From Candidatus Methanoplasma reticulitermitis (lineage in GTDB: Archaea > Thermoplasmatota > Thermoplasmata > Methanomassiliicoccales > Methanomethylophilaceae), in NCBI GenBank assembly GCA_031287135.1, contig JAITTK010000105.1, positions 1 through 42,033 on the forward strand: a DNA stretch of 42,033 nt, written 5' to 3'. Below the pieces are notes generated by a model. That model was not told where the DNA came from, searched no databases, and saw only the letters and a program-made list of their open reading frames with translations. A program made the translations under genes and the position numbers. Below, piece by piece: positions 10,991-22,940 of this stretch; positions within the stretch are counted from its first letter, which is position 1, and each line of letters starts with the position of its first letter.

Positions 10991-11350
10991 ATGCAGACCG
11001 TGGTCCTTGATACGAATGCGCTCCTCATGCCTTTTGAGATAAGGATCAATCTGGACCTTGCACTGAGGGACCTGCTCGGGGATGTGAGATGCGTGGTGCC
11101 CGGTCCGCTGATCGGGGAACTCAAACGTCTTGACCATAAATTCGCCAGGGCGGCACTGGAACTTGCAAGGAGATACGAGATAATCCAGACTGCCGTTGCC
11201 GGTGATGATGCGGTCATCGAGGCGGCCCTGATGACCGGAGGATATATCCTCACGAACGACAAGGATCTGAGGGCGAGGGCCAGAGAACGGAAGATACCCC
11301 TGATCTATCTCCGTTCCGGCAGTCACCTCGTGATAGATTCCTTCAGATGA
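10991..11350 (+). CDS. PIN-domain nuclease (Fcf1/Utp24-like archaeal family)
   Basis: VVLDTNALLMPFE, conserved acidic residues and GGYILTNDKDLR; linked to aIF2 gamma. Confidence 0.85.
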   Translation: MQTVVLDTNALLMPFEIRINLDLALRDLLGDVRCVVPGPLIGELKRLDHKFARAALELARRYEIIQTAVAGDDAVIEAALMTGGYILTNDKDLRARARERKIPLIYLRSGSHLVIDSFR

Positions 11351-12170
11351 GAGGGTACGGGGGGATATCGGGCCCGCTCCCATCCGAGAGATCCCTGTTT
11401 ATGTCCCTGAGCCGCATCCGGATCAATTCCTTACCTTTCTCGGATATTCCGTACACGGGTATCTTGTTGCCTGCGATGAGCGGGTCTCTTCTCCCCGATT
11501 CCTCTCTCATACATTTGGAAGCGCACGCGGTCACGATATCACAGACATCGAATGCCGTGCGTGCGTCCTCCTCCGAAGTTCCCGAGGTATGGACGGCTAT
11601 GATCACCGCACCGTCGCCGAATTCATTCCTGATTGTGACGGCATCTCTCATCGAGACGACGGTAACCGCAACACGATCGAAACCCATCGATTTTGCTTTC
11701 CTGATCCCACTTACGGCATCCATCGAAGCGGTGTCGGGGTCGAGGACGTTCTCCCTCCCCACTCCGTCTATGACTCCCGGTATGGGCGATGTCTCGCAAA
11801 GTCCGGAGATCCTTCCTCCCAGACCCTGTACGATCTCAGGATCGGTTACCACTACGGTGCCGCAGCCGTCAGCCGCGATGACGGCCGCATCGAGCGTTCC
11901 GTGTTTCAGAGCGGAACTCAGGATCTCGGATATCCCGAAAGATAGGAAATCCTTCATCCTCACCTCTCTGTTCTGGGAGCACATACCGAATGATCTGATT
12001 CTGAACTCAGCGTTTTTTTTCACGATGTCGGGCGTTATCTCATCGATGTCCCTGTACTTCTTGAAGAGAGGACAGAACTTCACCTCGGGTTCGCCCACTT
12101 CCACTACCTTACCGTCCTCTATGACCACTCTGGTCATGCCCAGGCATCTCATCACGTGACGGTCGGTCAT
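11343..12170 (-). CDS. methanogenesis marker protein 8 (DUF2099)
   Basis: EPEVKFCPLFKKYRDIDEIT, FGMCSQNREVRMKDFLSFGISEI and AADGCGTVVVTDPEIVQGLGGRISGLCETSPIPGVI. Confidence 0.9.
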   Translation of the reverse strand: MTDRHVMRCLGMTRVVIEDGKVVEVGEPEVKFCPLFKKYRDIDEITPDIVKKNAEFRIRSFGMCSQNREVRMKDFLSFGISEILSSALKHGTLDAAVIAADGCGTVVVTDPEIVQGLGGRISGLCETSPIPGVIDGVGRENVLDPDTASMDAVSGIRKAKSMGFDRVAVTVVSMRDAVTIRNEFGDGAVIIAVHTSGTSEEDARTAFDVCDIVTACASKCMREESGRRDPLIAGNKIPVYGISEKGKELIRMRLRDINRDLSDGSGPDIPPYPLI

Positions 12171-12649
12171 GTCTCGGTTATCTCCGCTCTGATGATCCTG
12201 ATATCTTCCGCGGGACGGTCGCCGCGATCCGTTTCGCAGTTGCCTATCCTGTCCACCACATCCATCCCATTAACGACCTGTCCGAACACAGGATGGGCGT
12301 ATGGCGTGCCGGGATTCTCCCTGTCAAGGTAGCAGTTGTCCACCGTGTTGATGAAGAACTGGCTGCCTCCGGTGTTCGGTCTGCCCGTATTTGCCATCGA
12401 TATCGTCCCGCGGACATTGGAATGACCTTTTCCGAACTCATCCTGTATGGTGTATCCCGGACCGCCCCTGCCGGTACCCTCGGGATCGCCGCCCTGTATC
12501 ATGAAATCCTTTATGACCCGGTGGAACACCGTATTGTCGTAGTATCCCTGACTTACGAGTTTCATGAAATTGCCGGTTGTTATGGGCATATCGTCATGCA
12601 GTTTCAGTTCGATGTCTCCCGCGGTCGTGTGAAGCACCACTTTTACCAT
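12167..12649 (-). CDS. cyclophilin-type peptidyl-prolyl cis-trans isomerase
   Basis: FHRVIKDFMIQGGDPEGTGRGGPGY and NTGGSQFFI motifs; ATGA overlap with the downstream DUF2099 gene. Confidence 0.96.
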   Translation of the reverse strand: MVKVVLHTTAGDIELKLHDDMPITTGNFMKLVSQGYYDNTVFHRVIKDFMIQGGDPEGTGRGGPGYTIQDEFGKGHSNVRGTISMANTGRPNTGGSQFFINTVDNCYLDRENPGTPYAHPVFGQVVNGMDVVDRIGNCETDRGDRPAEDIRIIRAEITET

Positions 12650-12872
12650 GAGTGCTGGATTGGTTTTTCACATAAAAATCTATTACCGCATGGAACACGA
12701 AATCGAAAACATGCAACGGAGAAGCCCGGTCGATATGTTCGGTGTCGCCGCAATCAATACGGTGTTTACAACCCCGAATACTTTGTTCGTCCAGGGTCTG
12801 TTCCGTGCAGTGACTGTATCGCCCGGAAGGTATAGTTACACCAAAACGGGTCGGTCAAATATTTTTTTATGT

Positions 12873-12888
12873 TGTAAACCGATTTACA
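12873..12888. promoter_or_regulatory. palindromic candidate operator upstream of the giant surface gene
   Basis: TGTAAA-CCGA-TTTACA perfect inverted repeat next to an AT-rich TATA-like tract (AAATATTTTTTTAT). Confidence 0.35.
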
Positions 12889-12951
12889 TGGTTTGAGCGC
12901 ACTTTGCATCCCTTTGCTGAATGCATTAATAAATCGATGGAGTAAGTCATA

Positions 12952-15900
12952 ATGAAATTAGATTCAGATAGAGGCGGACGCGCATCCGCATTGGTTGTGG
13001 TCATAGTCGTACTGATGATGTTGGCGGTCCCATTCACCGTGATGTCTTTGGGGGAAGGACGGCAGACGGAGGCTTCGGACACTTATGACGTAGGTTATTA
13101 TTCGGACGGCATACTGTTCAACACTGTCAGTTATGGTTCGGAAGAGGATCCCGAGGTGAAGTTCGATCCGATACCGCAGAAAGATGACAGCGTTTTCCTG
13201 GGATGGAGCACCGACAGTGCCGCGACCGGGGCAGATTACACGGTGTATGGCAGCAGGTCTTTCGATCCATCAAACGCGGACAGGCTGTATGCGGTATGGG
13301 GTCAGATAGGCATCGATGCAATGTTCGAGATGAGCGTTACGGATCTGGTCATCACATATTCCAACGGCATTTATTCTGTTAACGGTTCACAATTAAGCGG
13401 CAATTACATCAAGATAACGGGAGCATCGGCTACCGTTGAGAACAGCGGAAGGATAATTGTGCAGAGCACGGCAGCCGCAGGGTCTGCTGATCAGCTGTAC
13501 ATCCTGATGGACGGTCTGGGGCTGACGCGCCCCAATAATGCGGGCGGGGTGATCGACATAACTCCGGGCTGTTCGGTCAATCTGCAGTATTCCGGTAAAA
13601 ACGAGTTCAAACTGAATGTCGGCGGCAATGCGGCAGCGACCGTCACGGCCGTGATCCGTGTTTCCGGCGATACGACATTCGTGCTGCAGGGACAGGGCAA
13701 AACATCGGGAGACAACGGCCCCGGTCTGCACATCGATGTGAGGGCAACCCGCGGTCATACGGCAGTGTCCGGAATAGGGGGCAACGGTACCATCTCCGGA
13801 ACAGCGGAGAACGGAGGAAACATCCAGATCGAGTCCGGAAATCTTGAGATAGACCTTTACTGCAGTTCCTATTCATGCATGACGGGTATAGGCGGCGGAG
13901 GCAGCGGTGATAGCGGCAGCGTCTCAGGCAGCGGCGGGAACATAACGATCAACGGCGGCAGTACCAGGATAAGTACGAGCGGAACTTACACCGAAAGCAC
14001 GGCAATAGGCGGAGGGGCGACCTCGCGCGGGATTCCCGGGAGCAGCGGGAATATAAGCATCAACGGCGGCAAGATATCGATCATCCAGGAATCCAGAACA
14101 GTCATGTTAAGCGGTTCCGGTATCGGAGGGGGAGGAGGATACAACCAAGGGGCCGGCGGGATTGTTGATTCCATCGTCATAAAGAACTCGGATATATCGA
14201 TAATACAGAATGGTGACGATATCGTGACAGGTGCGGGCATAGGCGGAGGAGGGTCATACAGCGCCTCTTCGCCGGGCATCATGGGGCCGATAACGATATC
14301 CGATTCGAATATAGTCATAAAACAGATCGCGCAATCGTATATGGTGGGCGCGGGCATAGGCGGAGGAGGAATATACAGCAGATCCAGCGGTTCCGCGGGT
14401 TCCGCGCAAGTGGTTATCGAGAATTCATCGGTGGAGATCGATCAGCTGTCGGAGTACGTGTGCGGTGCGGGTATAGGCGGAGGAGGGTCATACAGCGGAC
14501 GCGGCGGATCGGCGGAGGTATCCATATCCGATTCAGAGATATGCATCAATCAAGTGGGTTATCTGGCATCCGCGGGCATAGGCGGAGGAGGGGTCAGATC
14601 GGGATCGGCCGACGCAGGAAACGGTACAGTGACCATAACCGGAGGTATCGTCGAGATCAACAGAGAGACGGACACGGGACGCTGGGGGTTCGGTGCGGGT
14701 ATAGGCGGAGGCGGACAGGGCATAAGCGGCAAAGCCGGGTCCGGCACAGTGACCATGAATGATGCAACGGTGCATGTTACCAATAAGCATGGTAACAACG
14801 GAGGGACCTACGGACTGTACGGCGCGGGCATAGGCGGAGGAGGAACTTGGAACACACAAGGTGCCGGGGAAGGCACGGTGGTCATAAACGGCGGAGACGT
14901 CAGGGTATCCGCTACCTCGGGGAACGCGAAGCTCCGCGGTGCGGGCATAGGCGGAGGAGGTTCGAACACGTCCACGGGTGCATATGGTGACGTGACCGTG
15001 ACGTCGGGTTCTGTGACAGTGACGATGTCGTCCCCCAACGGGATGAGCGGTGCGGGCATAGGGGGAGGTTCCAACCAGAACAACGCTCCGACAGGGGATT
15101 ACATGCAGACCAAGGTTTCAATCAACGGAGGGACGGTCACGGTGAACAGACTCGAAGGTACTCTGTACGGCCAGGACATAGGAACCGGCGGGACCCTGGA
15201 CAACAACAGCAACATCATATCCGCGACGGTGAACGGGGGGTCCATAAAAGTCACGGGAGGGGAAGGAGGTAACAACCTGTATCTCGGACCATCGTATCCC
15301 GGTTCCCGTCCCAAAAACACACCCGTCAGTTCAACCGGTCCGTCCGAATACGTCAACAAGACGGTGGTCGGTCTGGCACCCGGAGACGTTGTCATATCGG
15401 TCCTCGTCAGGGCGGACGGAGTCAATAATCTCATCGGCGGAAGGAACTACGATCTCGGATACAGGTATCACGACTTCGGCATAAACGCGAAACACGAAGC
15501 CGACAACGATCTGTATGTCTACCTTCCGTCCAATACCGCAAACCACAATGACGTATCCGTCGAGGTATCGGATGCCGGAGAGGTGAAATGGTTCAGATCC
15601 GACTCCTCGGATGCAAGAACCAACAATGCGGCGAGAATGGACGCGACGAACACATACTATCGGGTTAACTACAGTCTGGGGAACGGACTGATAAACCGCG
15701 AAGATATAGTCCACGTGAAATCCGGCCAGGCGGACGCGCTGATCGAGACGCTGTTCGTCTACGACACATACTCTTACGGCGGTTATGTCGCACCTCAGAA
15801 CATCTCCCTCGGGATGTACGACGGTTCGGGATATGTCGGACAAAGCGATTATGAGTACAGCACCCAGTGGACGGGCGAGGGGACCTCGGCCGACAGGGAA

Positions 15901-18900
15901 GGGGACCTGACATTCCCGCTCGAGAACACGGTATCCATAACCGGGAAGTTACTGATATCCGCGGAAGGGAAACAGAAAAGGACGGTATCATACATCGATG
16001 AGAGAGGTATCGTGCCCACCGGAAACATAACCGCGGCGATCGACGACAAGATATACGTGGGCGACGGGTCCGGCTTCGACGATACGGACTTCGAGATCGG
16101 CGGCTGGCTGTTAAACGGTTCGGCTGATAACACATACGATCCCGGGGATGAGTACACGGTGGTGGGCAACACCTCATTCGTCGCGGTCTGGAATCAGAAA
16201 GTCTGGAATATCAAATACGAGTTCGATCCTTTCGCGGTATCGCTCGACGACGGATTCAACGGCGACCCTCCCGATAAGGTGCTGTCCGGAGAGGTATGCT
16301 ATTTCGTCATCAACCTGGATGTGCTTCATGATCTGGAAAATACACATGTGGCCGTCAGTGGAGTGAGTGCGGCACCGATGTTGACCGCGGACGCGACGAA
16401 CCCTCAGAGGATCCACGTGTACATATACGGTGTGTCATCGGACATATAGGTCTTCATATCCGTGGATCCGATAGAATTCACCATAATCCTGCCCGTTGAT
16501 GTGACCGGTCAATACGAGATAAATCTCCAGGAAAGGGTGCATATTGTGGAGAGCGGCGGCAGTCTGGTATTCGAGATAAATTCGATCGGGCCCGTCAGTA
16601 ATCTCAGCGTGAAGATTTCACGCAACGGAGGTCCGCTGGATGATGTGCGGTTGAAGCCAGACGGTGACTATAAGGCGACGTGTTCTCTTATCAACATCAC
16701 ATACAATGCCAGGATCGTCATATTCTTGGATCAGGTGACCCTGAGACTGCCGGAATCCGGCAACAATGCCGGATTCGTCACATATCCGTCAGGATTGAAG
16801 ACGATGGCTGCAGGATCGGATTTCCAATTCTGGATAATGGTTAACGAGAACTACGACCCTTCCACCCTCATCGTGAAATTCATCAACGACTACGTAGTGT
16901 CCTCGGAAACACTGCCGAATCCGGTCCCGGACCAACACGGCGTCTATGGCTACAGTGTAACGGTGCAGGACCATTCTTCGGTGGAGGTCGAAGTTCAGAA
17001 AATGAAGCACCGGTTCAAAGTCCAGGGCGGCATGGGATACAAGCTCTACAGCCCTCTCGATCCAACCTCGGAGGTCAATGAGATAGATCAGGTATACGAT
17101 CGCGGGACGATCCCGGCCTTTTTCATAAAAGTCGAGGACGGTTATGACATAAACGAATTCAATGTGCATACCACACCGTCGACGGCGAACAACGGGACCG
17201 TGACCCGCGGATCGAACAACCAGTACGGCTGGTACTACTATGTATCCGATTTCAGTGGCGATGTGGAGGTCACGATAGAGGCCGGCAAGCTGAGGCATAC
17301 GGTCGTGGTTCTGTCGGGGGACGGGTTCTCCACGGACCCGCTTCCGGGAGTGTACAGATACGAGGCGGATTCCAGGATCGATGTGACCGTCCATGCCCTC
17401 ATGGGCTATGACATAAACTCCGATGAGGTCTCGGTGAGATTGATATGGAGCGGCGGGGAGATAGACTTCGAAAGGGGAACGCAAACCGCGAACACCTTCA
17501 GTCTGGATGGGATAAACGGATCAGGGACCATATCGATATATGTCCCGAAGATGACCTATTCGATATCATATTCCCCCAACGGGGGCCGGGGAACGCTTCC
17601 GGACACGGCCATCGTGGAGTATCAGGGGTCGTACACCGTATCGTCCGCAGCGAGTCTCGTCAAATCGGGATACACGTTCGGCGGCTGGGCATCTTCGCAC
17701 GATGCATCATCCGCAGACATGAGCAATGTCCGTCTGGACAACATAAGCAGAAACTACATCCTGTATGCATACTGGGTACCGATCAAGATAACCATTACAT
17801 ACAATGTGAACGGCGGGACCGGCGAAGCACCCGTATCGACAGTTGTCGGCGTCGACTATTCCGACAGTACCAGTTTCGTTGCGGCCATGAGGCCGGCGGG
17901 GATGGTGTTCGGAGACTCGTCATTCAGCAACTGGAACACCAGTCCGTACGGTTCCGGGGAGATGTACGTGCCCGGCAGCACGTACAGTCTGCCGACAACC
18001 GAATACACGACGCTCTACGCCTGGTGGACGAACTTTGTCATATTCACGGGCAATGCGGAAGGCGCGTCGATCGTGCCGCCGATAATCGGTACCGTGGGCG
18101 ACAATGCGTTCAAATTCCCCGAGGGACCGACGCATCCGAAAGGATTCACATTCGTCGGTTGGTATGACCCCTCCGTTCCGAATGTGCTGTACGGGGCGGG
18201 CGATATACTCGAGATACCGAGTCAGAGCATCGCATACTATGCGGAGTGGAGATGGGTGGACGTGAACACCGACAACGTGGATGAGGGGATCTTCGATTTC
18301 GTCGGAGATGTCCAGATCCCGGAGAACGGATCGTATGATTTCGAACTCACCGTCAAAGACGGACACACGGGAACGTATGATGTCATGGTGACCAATGACG
18401 TCCTCGATTGGGGAAATCCCCTGATCCCCGTCACGATAACGGGTAACACGGCGAGTTTCTCCGTGGCTGACTCGGGCACCGGCACCCTGTATATCAAGAC
18501 CGAGTTCAAAACGACCGAAGTTACCGTGACGTTCGACCCCGGAAACGGGGTGGAAACCATAAACGGCAATTCATCCGGTTCCATATCCGTGGATTTCAAC
18601 GGTGATTTGCCGTTGACGTACGCATACGCCCCGGGATATGACGGCGCACCGGTCGAGCTCATATACTCGACCGACAACGGCATCAGCTGGACGGTCCTGA
18701 CGGGGAACACTATAAACAACATAACGGTCCCTCTGACAGTATCCTCGACCGACATATACACGGTTTCCGTCAGACAGACTATCGGCACAACGATCACGGG
18801 GGACGGTTTCGTGCTGAAAGGGTATGATTATGAATTCACCGTCACGGTCCAGGAAGGAAGACTCGCGACCGCAGGCTTCGGATACACTCCGCAGTCCTCG

Positions 18901-21351
18901 ACGGCTTTGTCCGCCGAGCCGGGGACTGCGGATAGGTTCGTCGTGAATGACGTCGGGGCAGGCAACTCGACCGGCGGATACACGCTGTATGTCGAATCGG
19001 GCATGATCGAAACATATGCCGTGGATTATTCGGGGGTCATATCCCTGGACCCGCTGTTCTTCATGGGAGCGGACTTCGTCAATTCCGGAAGCGATTACAC
19101 CTTCGTCGTCGGTCTGAAAACAGAGTACGAGGGCCTCGGAAGCACTTTCGCGGTCAAATACAGAATCGGCGTTTCGGGAACGGAAACCCCCGTGAACACT
19201 CCCGAGTACACAATAGAGGCGTCCCTGATCCACGATACGATCTATATCTGGGTCGAAGAGAACGATCTCTATCTGCCGGTTATCCTGGCAACCCCCGGCA
19301 ACGGAGTGGATGCCATTGCCGTCGATGCGATGGACGATGGCAGCGGAGGGTACAAAATAGCGTACGGGTCGACACTGACGATAACCGTCTCGATGTCGTC
19401 CGGATACGACGGGGCACCCGTCAGGGTGTCTTACAGGTACGACGGAGGGCCGGAGCAGTTCGTCAGAATGTCCGGGCAGTCCGTTGCTCTGGCCGGCATC
19501 CATGCGGGGATAACCATCTCGACCGTGGATATCTACAAAGCGGACAAGACGACGCATGTATCGCCGAGTGTGACGCTCAGCGGAGCGGACTTCGTCATCG
19601 CCGGGGACACTTACACGGTGAACGCGACATCAGGCCTTTCTGGCGTGAACCCGATTGTCGTATACGGGTTCAACGAAACCGATTGGATCCCGATGGTATT
19701 CGCCAACAACCAATATATGACGGAGGCAGTGTCCGGCACCGGATACACCCTGTTCATAAAAGCGGACCCGGGAGTAACGTATGCCATAGATACGACCGGC
19801 ATGGATGAGTATGAGGCACTCGTATTCTCCGGGAACAGCTACGTACCGGCCGGTTCCGATTACACGTTCACCGTTGTCCTGAATTCCCCCGGTTACACGG
19901 GGATGTTCGTGACGGAGTACTCTGCGGACGGAAAGATGACGTGGATCGAACTGATCCTGGACGGATCCGACAGCGGTGTCGTCACCGCGGCACAGATAGG
20001 GACGCCGGCAGACGGTACGCTGTACCTGAGGGCGGTCAACCACTCGTCGGACCCGCTGATGGTGCCGGTGACCCTGACACTCGGCAACGGTGTATCGGCG
20101 GTCAATGGATCGTACACCGTGCTGATGGTGCAGCACGGCACCTTGAATTATCAACTGACGGCGGAGATGTCTCCCGGATACACCGGGGCATCGGTCGTGT
20201 ATTCGTACACGGCGGACGGGGCGACGCACCCCGTCACCGGCGGCGGGATACCGTCCGTCGTCACTGCGATGACCCTCTACACGGTACCCATCTACAAGGT
20301 GTCCTACAGCTCTGTACGCGGCACTTCCCCATCGGCGGAATTCGTTATCGAGGGAGGATCGGTGACCACGGCGGCGATGTCCGATATCGGCACTCACCGT
20401 TTCTATGGTTGGAGCATAGACAGTTCCGCCCAGTATATCTCGTACGGAGCAGGGATAACGTATCCCGTGAGCGAGATGGCCCCGGGTTCATACGAGATAA
20501 CGCTCTATGCATTCTGGATCGATTCCTCCGGGACAGAGATATATTTGATCTATGTGTCGAACGGAGGGAGCGACAGCATACCGAGAGTGGGATACAGCGC
20601 GGGAGAATATGCTACTGTGACCTCGATAATACCGACAAGGTCCGGATACATCTTCACCGGATGGCTGGGCGAGGACAACAGAAGATACGCGGCGGGCAGC
20701 AGTATACTCATGAACGACACATTCGTGCTTATCGCCCAATGGTCCGAGGAGATCGTCAATCAGACGTTCACCATAACGTCCGCAGCCGATCCGGGTGCCG
20801 TGATATCGCCGGCGGGAAATGTCACGGTCGGCATATTCGGAAGCGTGACTTTCGAATTCTCGGCCAAGGAAGGATATTCACTGTCCGATATCATAATCGA
20901 CGGGGTGAGCTATCCGCAGTTCGCGTCCCTGGGACACTATACGTTCGAGAATGTGATCGGGGATCACACGATAGAGGTAAAGAACGTAAAAACGACGATC
21001 GTCCTGGACATAAGCATCGACGGAAACGGCAGGGTCGAATACAGTGTGAACGGCGGCGGTTTCGAGGAGTATTCGGAACCCGTCACAATGGCCGCGGACG
21101 TGAATGTGACACTGAGGGCATATGCAGGCAATGGACACCACTTCGTAAACTGGTCAGGCACGGCATCGGGCAGCGACTCCGAGATACAGATACTGAATGT
21201 GCGCGACTCGATACAGATGAATGCGGCATTCGAGGAGAACGGTCTCCTGTCCGGTATTTCAGGCATGTTCATGTGGTTGCTGTTGTTATTGCTGATTCTG
21301 CTGGTGATCGCAATGATCCTGATATACTCACGGGACCGTTCGACGCAGTGA
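12952..21351 (+). CDS. giant surface/adhesin-like protein interrupted by a single in-frame TAG (16447-16449)
   Basis: ORFs 12952-16449 and 16462-21351 share one frame. Signal peptide at the N-terminus, GAGIGGGG beta-helix-like repeats, InlB-type repeats, C-terminal TM (MFMWLLLLLLILLVIAMILIYSRDR). Reads through in frame except for TAG. Confidence 0.75.
13880..15075 (+). repeat. tandem GAGIGGGG-containing repeat array
   Basis: GCGGGCATAGGCGGAGGAGG-like sequence recurs about every 105-130 nt (near 14232, 14350, 14467, 14572, 14693, 14823, 14940, 15051). Confidence 0.9.
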
Positions 21352-21470
21352 GGATCTCGAGGGACGGGTCTCGCATGAACGGAAAGGACAGGGTCCGCAG
21401 GGAAAAATCATATTCGTCCTCGGTCGAAGGGAGGGGTTCCGCGGGAACGGAGACCTGCCGCATGTGAGGC

Positions 21471-21517
21471 GGCATGGCACCCCGGACCCGTCTCCCGGTC
21501 GGGACGGGGGCCATGCC
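21471..21517. terminator. GC-rich hairpin in the convergent intergenic region
   Basis: GGCATGGC...GCCATGCC 8-bp stem with further CCCCG/CGGGG pairing inside. Confidence 0.45.
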
Positions 21518-21570
21518 GTACCGAGGTATGCGGCCGGCAGGCCGGCAACGCAGCACCGTTGAACAAAACC

Positions 21571-21586
21571 GCTGTCGCAAGACAGC
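21571..21586. terminator. hairpin with GCAA (GNRA) tetraloop
   Basis: GCTGTC-GCAA-GACAGC followed by ATAACCTTATTTT, between two convergent genes. Confidence 0.45.
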
Positions 21587-21653
21587 ATAACCTTATTTTC
21601 CGACACACAGGGTTTATGTAATGTGCCCTCATCCGAGCCGATCGGGGATGGGG

Positions 21654-22940
21654 TCAGCCCGTCAGGATCAGAACGCCCGCGGCGATGAGCAGGGTGATCG
21701 ATGCGACCGGGATACCGATGAGCGCGAACTTCCAGAAATCGAACGATATGCCGTCGGCCGCCGAGCGCTCGGTCACTATAACATTCGCCGCCGAACCTAT
21801 GAGCGTCGCGTTGCCCGCAAGGGTCGAGGAAGCGGCCAGGGCTAACCAAAGCGCCATATCGCCAGCAGGCAGCATATCCGCTATCATGACGGTTGCCGGC
21901 ACATTGCTCACAAGGTTGGACAGTATGGCGGAGAATATCGTCACACCGACCACCGACGGTGTCTCCCCCTCCCCGAAGCCCGGAAAGAGCGAAGCGATCT
22001 GATCCAGCAATCCCGATCCGGACACGCCCCCTATGAGGACGAAGAGACCGATGAAGAACACCAGTACGCCCCAGTCGATCTTCTTGGCCACCCAGACGAT
22101 GTTCCCGGGTGATTTCGACATCACGACGGCAAGTGCCGCTGTGCCGGCCGTCATCGCGATGACGTAAGTCTCGATGCCGATCATGTCCGAAACGGCGAAT
22201 CCGATCAATGCACCGAGGGTTATCGTCACGGTTGCCCGGAGTCTGATTCTATCGACACCGGGGTCGGGATACTCCTGTCCGACACAGGGTCCGGATGTCA
22301 GGTTCTTCCTGAATATAATGCAGATCAGCAGGAACGCGACGGGAAGACACAGGATGGACACTGGGATAGTGTGCATCGCGAAATCAGCGAAGGGGATCCC
22401 GGCCTCCGATGCGATATACGCATTCTGCGGGTTCCCTATCGGGGTGATGAGACTGCCTATGTTTGCCGAGAACATGACTCCGATGAGATACGGTATCGGA
22501 TTCGCATTCGTACTCCTGCAGCACTTTATGACTATCGGGGTGAAGATAAGGACTATCGCGTCATTCAGGGCTATGGCGGAAAGGACCGCACAGACGATCA
22601 TGACATATGCGAGCAATCTCACCTTGTTGCCGGAGTGTCTTACGAGTATGCCGGACACGATCCCGAAGAACCCTGAGAACTCGAGGCCGATCACGAGCAT
22701 CATCATGCCCAGCAAGAGGAGTATCACGTCATGGTTTATGAGACCGGGAACATCGCCTGGGGAGACTATTCCGAAGAGGACCATCAGCGTACCGCCCGCC
22801 GCGGCGGCCGCCCCCCTACCCGCCCTGATCCCGGGAAGGTTCCTGAAAGAGATGAGGGCGTATGTGAAGACGAAGATCGCGGCCGCCACAAGAACAGTGT
22901 TCAGAACCATGCGCCCCGTAACCGCACGGAATCTCGGCAT
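21654..22940 (-). CDS. ArsB/NhaD-superfamily (SLC13-like) anion or arsenite permease
   Basis: 428 aa, ~11-12 hydrophobic helices, NPQNAYIASEAGIPF and LAGNATLIGSAANVIV motifs; divergent from the ArsR-ArsM gene. Confidence 0.8.
   Translation of the reverse strand: MPRFRAVTGRMVLNTVLVAAAIFVFTYALISFRNLPGIRAGRGAAAAAGGTLMVLFGIVSPGDVPGLINHDVILLLLGMMMLVIGLEFSGFFGIVSGILVRHSGNKVRLLAYVMIVCAVLSAIALNDAIVLIFTPIVIKCCRSTNANPIPYLIGVMFSANIGSLITPIGNPQNAYIASEAGIPFADFAMHTIPVSILCLPVAFLLICIIFRKNLTSGPCVGQEYPDPGVDRIRLRATVTITLGALIGFAVSDMIGIETYVIAMTAGTAALAVVMSKSPGNIVWVAKKIDWGVLVFFIGLFVLIGGVSGSGLLDQIASLFPGFGEGETPSVVGVTIFSAILSNLVSNVPATVMIADMLPAGDMALWLALAASSTLAGNATLIGSAANVIVTERSAADGISFDFWKFALIGIPVASITLLIAAGVLILTG

Noticed and set aside
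13880-15075. CRISPR-like regularly spaced repeats
   Set aside because: Repeat and spacer both code in frame for a surface protein; repeats are imperfect and glycine-codon driven.
16447-16464. Independent translation start of the downstream surface ORF at GTG 16462
   Set aside because: No recognisable ribosome-binding site or signal peptide, and a secreted-type repeat protein starting there would lack export; readthrough or mutation of one gene is simpler.
19941-21467. 508-aa plus-strand ORF in another frame
   Set aside because: Arg/His/Gly-rich out-of-frame translation of the surface-protein repeats; no domain.
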